The notes beneath the pieces were generated by a model. That model saw nothing but the letters and a program-made list of their open reading frames with translations. It did not search any database and was not told where the DNA came from. Positions 35,969 through 43,458 of a stretch of DNA of 64,000 bases are shown one piece after another. Positions within the stretch are counted from its first letter, which is position 1, and each line of letters starts with the position of its first letter. This DNA is from Leptospira venezuelensis (GTDB lineage: Bacteria; Spirochaetota; Leptospiria; Leptospirales; Leptospiraceae): NCBI RefSeq assembly GCF_002150035.1, contig NZ_NETS01000007.1, forward strand, positions 372,001 to 436,000, given 5' to 3'. A program made the translations under genes and the position numbers.

Positions 35969-37052
35969 AAAGCCTTTCTAATACCCGGTCATTCTGCTCC
36001 GGCCTTCCTATCGTAATTCTTAAGGCATTTAATCCGTAACTTTTAAGATTTCTTAATATAATCCCTTCCTTCAAGAGTGTTTCGAAGGTTTGGGTGGAAT
36101 CCAGTTTTGCTTGGTTCAATTTAATTGTGATAAAGTTTGCATAGGATTCAAAAAAAGAGAGTCCCTTCTTTTTTGCGAACTCTTCGTAACGGATCATTTC
36201 TTTTAAATTCGATTTTAAATAATTTTCCACAAATTCTCTATCGCTTAGTGCAGTAGCGGCTGCTAACTGAGAAAGTTGAGATACATTGAATGGAGGTCTC
36301 AATTTGTAGAATGCGCGGATCATTTCTTCCGAAGCGATTCCATACCCAATTCTCATTCCACCTAATCCATAAATTTTTGAGAAAGTGTTTGTATATAATA
36401 CATTCGGGAATTTTGAAATTACATCCGAAGCTTTGACTTCTTTTTTAGGATCTCTAGTTTTTCCGAACTCCATGTATGCCGCATCCAACACAACCATCGT
36501 ATCGGAGGAAATTTTTTGAAGAAAGGTGTATAGATCTGACTGATCTAAAGCATCTCCGATCGGATTACAAGGAGTGCAGATGAATATGATCTTAGGAGAA
36601 TGTTTTTTATACAGATCCAGGAATTGGTTTAGATCATGAAGTTCAGAACTGGTTTGGATTGTTTCCGCACCACATTGTCCTGCGTATATAGAATACATGG
36701 AGAATGTTTTTCCATTTTGGAGGATCTTGTCTCCAGGGCTTAATACTGATCTTGTAGCAAAGTCGAATATTTGGTCGCTTCCGTTTCCTTGTATTACGTT
36801 TTTTGCATCTACTCCATGGGCGTTCGCAAGTGCATCCTTTAATGCTTTATAGGAATCGTCAGGATATAAGGGCATCTTATACACAGCTTCTTTTATGACT
36901 TCGGAAACCTTAGGAGAGACACCATACGGATTTTCGTTGGAAGCTAGTTTGAGAACTTTTTCCGGAGAAATTCCGTATTCACGTACGACTAGTTCTATCG
37001 GTTTGCCGGCCTCGTAAGCCGGAATCTTGTCTAAAGCGGGTTGGAATCGCAT
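35955..37052 (-). CDS. hisC: Histidinol-phosphate aminotransferase
   Basis: PLP enzyme of histidine synthesis that converts imidazole-acetol phosphate and glutamate to histidinol phosphate; 365 aa. HisC features: N-terminal IPAYEAGKPIE, KLASNENPYGVSP, GNGSDQIFD, VLDAAYMEF and TFSKIYGLGGMRIGYG with the PLP lysine Lys226. The usual NPTG motif reads NPIG (CTPCNPIGD). It follows the cyclase fusion gene on the same strand after 22 bp, so they may share a transcript. No other his gene is nearby. Confidence 0.92.
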   Translation of the reverse strand: MRFQPALDKIPAYEAGKPIELVVREYGISPEKVLKLASNENPYGVSPKVSEVIKEAVYKMPLYPDDSYKALKDALANAHGVDAKNVIQGNGSDQIFDFATRSVLSPGDKILQNGKTFSMYSIYAGQCGAETIQTSSELHDLNQFLDLYKKHSPKIIFICTPCNPIGDALDQSDLYTFLQKISSDTMVVLDAAYMEFGKTRDPKKEVKASDVISKFPNVLYTNTFSKIYGLGGMRIGYGIASEEMIRAFYKLRPPFNVSQLSQLAAATALSDREFVENYLKSNLKEMIRYEEFAKKKGLSFFESYANFITIKLNQAKLDSTQTFETLLKEGIILRNLKSYGLNALRITIGRPEQNDRVLERLSELL

Positions 37053-37074
37053 CTAATTCCAGAAAAAAACGGAG

Positions 37075-38703
37075 TCAGGATTCTTCCAATCGTTTTTGTT
37101 CCACTAATCTTTGGTAAAGTCCTTGGAAGTCTTTAAAAAATAAGGACTCATCAAGTGCGTATTCCATTACCATTCTTTTGGTCTCTTCTGAACCAAGTAG
37201 CGCCCTATCGGTGGCAAGCATTCTGGTTCCACCATCCAAAAGTAGATCTCTAAAATAATGATTATTGAATATATTGGGAGTTTCCGTAAAAGATCCCTTT
37301 GCATGCCAACCCAATGTATGGACTCCCATGAGCAAAACAGTATCCCTTGTGGAAAATCCCATCATGGAGAAATAGTTTAGAGAATCTTTAACATCCGGAC
37401 TATCCACAGGCATAAGCATTCTTCCGCTAGGATAACTCGAATCCTTTCTTCCCTGTAGGATATGGACCTGAGGTCCACCCGCTTTCTGGAGTGCTAACGC
37501 ACCAGAAAGAGCTATCATATCTGCAAGGGAAGGAATTCCAACTCTTCCTTCTTTTTCCAATTCTTCTTTTAAATGGATAATTGCTTCTATTTGTTTTGTT
37601 ACTCCTCGATTATTCTCATCATTTAGGATGGTTGGAAAACGAATAGAACCTTCGAGACCTAACCATTCTCCATCTGCGGAGAAGATAGAAGAAGCATGAA
37701 ATACCATACGAAGCCAGGCCCCAGCTTCAGTAGGATCTATCTTGTCCCAGATCCTGTATCCTGTTTCTTGCCAGGTGCTTCCTTCGCAATTATTCTTTGT
37801 TCCTAATACCTCGTGGACTCTATAATTTCCGGTTTTACCTTTCAATTTCGTTTCGAAACTTCTTCCTTTAAGAACTCTGTCCTTTACGGATTCATAAACC
37901 TTTTGGGAAATTAAGATCTTTGCATCTGCCTTCTTTGTGGTAGTTTCTATCCTACTTGCAGAGTTGACTGTATCACCGATCGCAGTGAAAGACATGCTCA
38001 ATGGATGTCCTAACTTTCCTAAGATTGCAGTTCCATAATTTATCCCAATTCCAATTTCAAATTCGGAACCTAAATGATTTTGAAGATAAGTATTCAAATT
38101 TTCTAATTCGGATCTCATTTCAAGTGCGGAGCGGATCGCATTTAGATTTGCACGAACAGGATCCGGATCTTCTAACCCGAAGATCGCCATAAGTCCATCA
38201 CCTATATACTTATCTATAATACCGCCGTATTTTAGGACCTTATCTCCCATCCTATAAAAGTAACGGTTCAGGATATGAATTACATCGTAAGGCAAATGAC
38301 TTTCCGAAAAACCTGTGAAACCTCTAATATCGCTGAATAAGATCGCCACCGGTTTTTCTATACCAGAGATCAAATCGGAGAATGTAGAAGCAAGTGCCTT
38401 ATCCGCATCATCTATGACCAATCTTCTGAGGACAACGTCGCCTGAGATCTTTGTTTGGCAGGCAAGTCTAACGTTATCGGGAAAACCCTTCTTCTGGGCT
38501 AACACTGTTTCTTTTTCATTACGAGGGAGAAGATTTTCGTCTCCTTCTTGTATTAATACCCTGCAAGTAGAGCAACGTGCGTTACCTCCACATGCGTGTA
38601 TATGAGGGATACCTGCATCCAGTGAAATTTGTAATAATGGCTTGTTTAATTCGGAAGGTTCGAGGAAAACTTCCTTATCGTTTTCGAAAATAATTTTTAT
38701 CAT
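37075..38703 (-). CDS. Ferredoxin - class III adenylyl cyclase - heme peroxidase fusion protein
   Basis: Protein of 542 aa made of three domains. Residues 1-95 are a [2Fe-2S] ferredoxin (Cys38, Cys44, Cys47 in HACGGNARCSTC, and Cys82). Residues 115-300 are a class III cyclase with metal aspartates Asp125 (FSDIRGFT) and Asp169 (KYIGDG), adenine-selecting Lys165 and Thr240, and Asn247/Arg251 (GDTVNSASR). Residues 325-535 match class I plant-type peroxidases (APX/CCP): distal Arg332 and His336 in LRMVFHAS, SLADMIALSGALALQKAGGP, proximal His462 in GVHTLGW, Asp499 in ATDRALL, and LDESLFFKDF. Inferred role: cAMP made in response to redox state or peroxide. No membrane segment; cytoplasmic. Confidence 0.9.
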   Translation of the reverse strand: MIKIIFENDKEVFLEPSELNKPLLQISLDAGIPHIHACGGNARCSTCRVLIQEGDENLLPRNEKETVLAQKKGFPDNVRLACQTKISGDVVLRRLVIDDADKALASTFSDLISGIEKPVAILFSDIRGFTGFSESHLPYDVIHILNRYFYRMGDKVLKYGGIIDKYIGDGLMAIFGLEDPDPVRANLNAIRSALEMRSELENLNTYLQNHLGSEFEIGIGINYGTAILGKLGHPLSMSFTAIGDTVNSASRIETTTKKADAKILISQKVYESVKDRVLKGRSFETKLKGKTGNYRVHEVLGTKNNCEGSTWQETGYRIWDKIDPTEAGAWLRMVFHASSIFSADGEWLGLEGSIRFPTILNDENNRGVTKQIEAIIHLKEELEKEGRVGIPSLADMIALSGALALQKAGGPQVHILQGRKDSSYPSGRMLMPVDSPDVKDSLNYFSMMGFSTRDTVLLMGVHTLGWHAKGSFTETPNIFNNHYFRDLLLDGGTRMLATDRALLGSEETKRMVMEYALDESLFFKDFQGLYQRLVEQKRLEES

Positions 38704-38792
38704 AAAGGGTGATCGAGTCCAGCGATCAATATAGGATCTAAGTCCTTGTTCATTTTATTTTAGATGGAAAATACTAAAAGACTAATACTCAG

Positions 38793-38829
38793 ACTTATAT
38801 ATAAGTTCGCTAAGAATAAAAATATTCTT
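38793..38829. promoter_or_regulatory. Palindromes in the divergent cyclase / REC-EAL region
   Basis: A perfect 14-bp palindrome ACTTATATATAAGT (38793-38806) is followed by an inverted repeat AAGAATA-AAAA-TATTCTT (38812-38829). They lie in the 187-bp gap between the divergent cyclase fusion and REC-EAL genes, where a shared regulator could bind. AT-rich palindromes can arise by chance. Confidence 0.35.
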
Positions 38830-38890
38830 TGGTTCGGGCCGGAAATTCTTTTTTTCCGCGTCTAATCCTTAGTTCTACGAGAATCCGATC

Positions 38891-40612
38891 GTGCAAAATA
38901 AGGAAAATGGCTCATCAGACGAATCACCTAAAAGATCGGTGATTTTATGTGTCGACGATGAGTTGATCATTTTGAGAGGACTCAAAGAACAACTCAAGTC
39001 AGCCTTCGGAAAAAGTTACCAAATAGAAGCTGCGGACAGTGCAGAACTCGCTCTCCAAATAGTAGAAGAATGTAACCAGGCTGGAATTCATATACCTGCA
39101 ATATTAAGCGATCAAGTCATGCCCGGGATCAGAGGAGATGAATTCCTAATTAGGATCCAAGAGACGAATCCGAATACCAAAAAGATTATGCTCACTGGTC
39201 AGGCGAGTGCGGAGTCCGTTGGAAATGCTCTCAATAAGGCAAACTTATATAGATATCTTTCTAAACCCTGGGACTCTAACGATCTACTCATGACGGTAAA
39301 AGAAGCGGTACGTTCTTATGAATCAGATATTTCTCTCTCTGAACTCAACAAAAAATTAGAAGACGCGCTTCTTTATAATAGAGACTCAGGACTTCCTAAT
39401 TTGGAATCCTTAAGAAGAAGATTGGATCTCGCTGCTGAAGAGAAGGAAGATTCTCTTCTTGCATTGATTCGGATCGAATCCACTTCTTTGACTACAAGAG
39501 ATTTTGGAGTTTCTCTATATAAGGATTTAATGAAGAAGTTCCTAGATTCCATGAAATCTATCCTAGGAAGTTATGGAGAAATTTTCCATGTATATGAGGA
39601 TGAAGTGGCCGTTCTTTCCAAAGTGCAGGAAGAGGAGTTCCTACCTCATTTAATTGCATTTCGGATACTTCTACGTTCCGATTATTTTACCGCGTCTGGA
39701 ATTTCTTTCCGGATCAATGCTACGATCGCCACTGCGAGTGGGAAAAAAGATCTGTATTATAAAGCGAGACTCGCGTTAGTCAAAGCAAGCCAAGAACCTG
39801 AATTCGATTCAGAATCTGGGATTTATTCCTATTCTGAAAAGATGGACGATCAGGATCTATATAAGATCAATATGGATCTAGGGAAAAGACTAAACCAGGC
39901 GATACATTCTGGTAATGTGGTTCCTTACTTCCAAGGGATTATGGACAATCAAACTGGAAAGGTAGAAAAATTCGAATGCCTTGCTAGGATTGTAGAAGAT
40001 GGAAAAGTATATGCTCCCGCGAGCTTTTTATATTTGGCCAAGTCCACAGGGCTTTTGAGAAGAATTAGTCCTATTCTTTTTGAAAAGGCGCTTCGAAAAT
40101 TTTCTGATTCACCTTATTCATTCTCCATCAATTTGTCGGAAACAGAATTAGAAAGCCCAAGTTTTCCGAAATGGGCATCATCTCGTATGGAACATTACGG
40201 GATTAATCCTTCCAGGGTAACTTTTGAAATTTTAGAAACTGCAAGTTTTCATGGAAATCCGGAAAGACTAAAAGTGATTGCGGAGCTGAAAGAATTAGGA
40301 GCAAAAATTGCGATCGATGATTTCGGAGTGGAACATTCCAATTTTTCCAGATTGTTGGAAATCCAACCGGACTTCATCAAGATAGATGGAAAATTTATCC
40401 AATCTTTAGAAAGAAATAGGACTGCATTCATTTTAACTTCCGCAATTACAGAACTCGCTCACAGAATTGGGGCAAAAGTTGTAGCAGAATTTGTTTCAAC
40501 TCCTGAAGAACTGAAAGTTGTACGTTCTCTAGGCATAGAATATTCGCAAGGTTACCTAATTATGCAGCCTTCTCCCGACATAACTCCGGTCTCGATAAAA
40601 ATTATTGAATAG
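38891..40612 (+). CDS. REC-EAL response regulator (c-di-GMP phosphodiesterase)
   Basis: Response regulator of 573 aa. The REC domain (15-145) has VDDE and phosphoacceptor Asp74 in ILSDQVMPG. A middle segment (about 165-310) looks like a worn-down GGDEF domain without the GGDEF motif. The C-terminal EAL domain (about 325-570) hydrolyses c-di-GMP in this family: the signature is ECLAR rather than EALLR, with the catalytic Glu kept, and NLSETEL, EILETASF, IDDFGVEHSNF, FIKIDGKF and the late EFVSTPEEL are present. An active phosphodiesterase is likely. GTG start at 38891; divergent from the cyclase gene, followed by a terminator. Confidence 0.88.
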   Translation: MQNKENGSSDESPKRSVILCVDDELIILRGLKEQLKSAFGKSYQIEAADSAELALQIVEECNQAGIHIPAILSDQVMPGIRGDEFLIRIQETNPNTKKIMLTGQASAESVGNALNKANLYRYLSKPWDSNDLLMTVKEAVRSYESDISLSELNKKLEDALLYNRDSGLPNLESLRRRLDLAAEEKEDSLLALIRIESTSLTTRDFGVSLYKDLMKKFLDSMKSILGSYGEIFHVYEDEVAVLSKVQEEEFLPHLIAFRILLRSDYFTASGISFRINATIATASGKKDLYYKARLALVKASQEPEFDSESGIYSYSEKMDDQDLYKINMDLGKRLNQAIHSGNVVPYFQGIMDNQTGKVEKFECLARIVEDGKVYAPASFLYLAKSTGLLRRISPILFEKALRKFSDSPYSFSINLSETELESPSFPKWASSRMEHYGINPSRVTFEILETASFHGNPERLKVIAELKELGAKIAIDDFGVEHSNFSRLLEIQPDFIKIDGKFIQSLERNRTAFILTSAITELAHRIGAKVVAEFVSTPEELKVVRSLGIEYSQGYLIMQPSPDITPVSIKIIE

Positions 40613-40718
40613 GTACTTTGGTCTATTTTTTCCGGGTAGTCTTTGTACTCATTCTTTCGAGGGATAAAGTCGAAAATGAGTTGCAAACATAATTTATAGA
40701 GTAAGTATCCTTGTTTTG

Positions 40719-40744
40719 CTCCGGATTTTGAGCCGGGGTTTTTT
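40719..40744 (+). terminator. Intrinsic terminator after the REC-EAL gene
   Basis: Stem CTCCGG (40719-40724) pairs with CCGGGG (40733-40738), with one G-T pair and an eight-base loop. A run of six T follows directly (40739-40744), then CGTTTTTG. It separates the REC-EAL gene from the small response regulator. Confidence 0.7.
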
Positions 40745-40786
40745 CGTTTTTGTTCGTCTAATTTATACGTTGGTACCGGGGGAGCG

Positions 40787-41173
40787 GTGGAGAAAGCGAT
40801 TCTTTTTGTTGATGATGAAGCGCTCATTTTGATGAGTATGAAGTCCCAAGTCAAAAGACATCTGGGTGATACTTATCGTTATGAGACTGCACTAGATGCG
40901 TCGGAAGCGATGCAGATCATTGAAGAATTAGTAACAGAGGGAGTCAAGATCCTGATCGTAATTTCTGATTGGTTGATGCCGAATATCAAGGGAGACGAAT
41001 TTTTGAGAATCGTTCACCAAAGATATCCTGAGATCCAAAAGATCATCATCACAGGTCATGCGGACATTGCTTCCGTCGAAGCTTTAAAGAAAGAGATCAA
41101 TTTATACAGTTACTTGAAAAAACCTTGGGACGAAAAAGAATTAGTAACCACTATCACCTCAGCCCTTAAATAA
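40787..41173 (+). CDS. Stand-alone REC-domain response regulator
   Basis: Single receiver domain of 128 aa: acidic pair FVDDEAL, phosphoacceptor Asp61 in VISDWLMP, Thr in IIITGHAD and Lys in YLKKPWDEK. It is a clear paralogue of the REC domain of the upstream REC-EAL gene (shared GDEFL and KPWD segments). No output domain is present, so it probably relays phosphate or acts by protein contact. GTG start with GGGGGAG before it. The Cache kinase begins 13 bp downstream and is the likely partner. Confidence 0.9.
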   Translation: MEKAILFVDDEALILMSMKSQVKRHLGDTYRYETALDASEAMQIIEELVTEGVKILIVISDWLMPNIKGDEFLRIVHQRYPEIQKIIITGHADIASVEALKKEINLYSYLKKPWDEKELVTTITSALK

Positions 41174-41186
41174 ATAGGGGGGCATA

Positions 41187-43436
41187 ATGAGCCTTCGAAC
41201 GCGCTTCTCTCTTTACTGCGCTATTGTTCTATTTGCATTCTCAGTCCTGCTAACTCTATTAGTGGCCATATCTGCATTCTATGACTCCAAAGTTGCTTCA
41301 CAAGAGGCAGCCTTTGCAAAGGCAGAAGGAGCTTCTTTCGAAGTTCGTAAAATTTTTTCAGAAGCAATTTCCAAAGTGGGAGAAGCTAAAACTCGCTGGG
41401 AACTTACTCGTCCTTCTCGAGATTCCGTTGAAAAAGATCTAGTGGATCTTTTTCAGCATGATAAAAGATTTTTAGGAGCCGGCGCTGTTTTCGAGCCAAA
41501 TCTTTTTGATGGAAGAGATTTTTCCTTTATAGGTCGTAAAGGTTCTAATTCAAAAGGTAGATTTGTTCCATACTTTCACAGAAGTGTTAAAAATCCAGAT
41601 GAGATCAGTCTAGAAGAAAGTGTTTATTATGATAATACTGATGAAAGCGGTAACTATTACCAAATCCCCAAGGCAACATTAAGTGACTTTGTAGGAGAGC
41701 CTTATTTCTATCCGTTAGAGGGAGTGAATATTTTTATGATCTCCTTGATCCGGCCTATTACTCGCCAAGGACGATTTATAGGAATAGTAGGCTTGGATCT
41801 GAAACTTTCGGATTTAGAAGAAGAATTGTTTTCTAAGAGGCCGTTTGGAGACGGACATTTGGCATTGATCTCTCCAGGTGGGAAATATGCAGTTCACGGC
41901 GCGAAAGGAATTTTACAAGGAAAGAATGCCGGAACTGCTGAAGTAAAAGATTCAGTTCAGAAATCCTTAGCTTCCGGACAATCTTTTGCTTATCCAGTAG
42001 AAGGTGGGAACTCCTACATATTTCCATTTAGTATGGGGACTTATGGAAAAAACTGGGCCATAGAAGTATATGTTCCTGATTCAGTTCTTTGGAACGATCT
42101 AGGTCCGATCATTCTAAGATGTTTACTCATTACATTTGCGCTTTTGCCAATCTGTTTATATTTTCTAGATAGATTCTTTTGCAAATTTGTCTCGGAAGGC
42201 TTATCGGAAGCGACTACGTTTGCAGATTCTTTAGGGGCCGGGAACTATTCTGTTCAGATCCCGACTCGGAAATTCCAAGATGAGATCCATCATCTTTTTG
42301 TAACATTAGGAAATATGAAGGAAAAGTTGCTGGCTGCGATCGATCAGCAGATCCGATCCGAAAAGATTCTCAGAGAATCAGCGGAAATCTATTCGCGAAA
42401 TGAGATTATTCGTCTTCAAAAAGAAGAATTGGAAGTCGCCTTGGGTGAATTAAAGACCGCTCAGGAAACTTTACTTAGAAATGAACGATTAGCCGCGATA
42501 GGCAGGATTTCGGGAGCAGTTAGTCATCAGATCAATAATCCGCTGGGAGCAATCGGAGCTTCTAGAGAGAACATTTCGTTTTATGTGAAGAGGATTACGA
42601 TACTTCTTCCTTTTCTTTTCGAATATCTAAGCAAGGCAGATGAATCGGAAAGAGAATTTTTTTATACAACATTAAATAGAACATTAGAAAATCATAAAGA
42701 ACAGATTGGAAAAAAATTCAGAGAAACCCGGCATTCTATAGAAGCATTCTTAAAACAGGAACAAATAGAAGAAGCAGGCGATAAAGCTGCCGTGGTAGCT
42801 GAGTTGGGGTTTGCCGATTGTCCAGAATTCATTCTTCAGCTATGTAGATGTTCTGAGTGGGATCGAATTACGGAGTTTTTGATGGCAGTTAGAGGCCTTG
42901 AAATTTCGGAAGAAGTTATCCATAGGTCTACTGATCGAATGTACAAAATAGTGTCTGCTTTAGAAACCTATTCGGGGATCGCAAAAGAAGATAAAGAAAG
43001 ATGGGTCAAAGTCTCCGACACAATGGAAGTTGTGCTTGGAGTATATGAAGGAGCGGGCGGAAATAGGGTCACAGTCGAAAGAAATTATATCTCTGAAGCG
43101 ACCCTAAGATGTATACCTGAAGATTTAGTTCGACTTTGGACACAGATTGTGGATAACGCGTACCAAGCTATGTCCGGAGAAGGCAAACTTAAGGTAAGTA
43201 TTTATGATTCAGAATCTAAGATTATCTGCGAAGTGGAAGACAGTGGTTCTGGTATTCCCAAAAACATCAGAGAGCAAGTGGGAGAAGTTTTATCTTCTGG
43301 AAAATCGGAAGGGGAAGGCGCGGGTATAGGGCTCGCAGTTGCCGCTTCCATTTCTAAAAAATACGGGGGCAGTTGGAATTGGGAAAGTGAACCCGGCTGC
43401 ACTATCTTTCGCTTTTCTTTTCCAAAATCAGAATAA
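41187..43436 (+). CDS. Cache-domain sensor histidine kinase
   Basis: Membrane kinase of 749 aa. Helix at 10-30, a periplasmic dCache sensor (about 35-300, with VFEPNLFDGRDF, GRFVPYFHRS and GIVGLDLKLSDLE), a second helix near 310-330, HAMP, and a coiled coil. The H-box GRISGAVSHQINNPLGAIG has His followed by Gln rather than the usual Glu. About 150 residues of helical insert separate it from the ATPase (DNAYQAMSGEGKL, VEDSGSGIP, GAGIGLAVAASISK). It likely phosphorylates the REC protein encoded 13 bp upstream. The sensor domain resembles that of the chemoreceptor encoded next. Confidence 0.88.
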   Translation: MSLRTRFSLYCAIVLFAFSVLLTLLVAISAFYDSKVASQEAAFAKAEGASFEVRKIFSEAISKVGEAKTRWELTRPSRDSVEKDLVDLFQHDKRFLGAGAVFEPNLFDGRDFSFIGRKGSNSKGRFVPYFHRSVKNPDEISLEESVYYDNTDESGNYYQIPKATLSDFVGEPYFYPLEGVNIFMISLIRPITRQGRFIGIVGLDLKLSDLEEELFSKRPFGDGHLALISPGGKYAVHGAKGILQGKNAGTAEVKDSVQKSLASGQSFAYPVEGGNSYIFPFSMGTYGKNWAIEVYVPDSVLWNDLGPIILRCLLITFALLPICLYFLDRFFCKFVSEGLSEATTFADSLGAGNYSVQIPTRKFQDEIHHLFVTLGNMKEKLLAAIDQQIRSEKILRESAEIYSRNEIIRLQKEELEVALGELKTAQETLLRNERLAAIGRISGAVSHQINNPLGAIGASRENISFYVKRITILLPFLFEYLSKADESEREFFYTTLNRTLENHKEQIGKKFRETRHSIEAFLKQEQIEEAGDKAAVVAELGFADCPEFILQLCRCSEWDRITEFLMAVRGLEISEEVIHRSTDRMYKIVSALETYSGIAKEDKERWVKVSDTMEVVLGVYEGAGGNRVTVERNYISEATLRCIPEDLVRLWTQIVDNAYQAMSGEGKLKVSIYDSESKIICEVEDSGSGIPKNIREQVGEVLSSGKSEGEGAGIGLAVAASISKKYGGSWNWESEPGCTIFRFSFPKSE

Positions 43437-43458
43437 AATATAAACTCGGGCTTTTACA

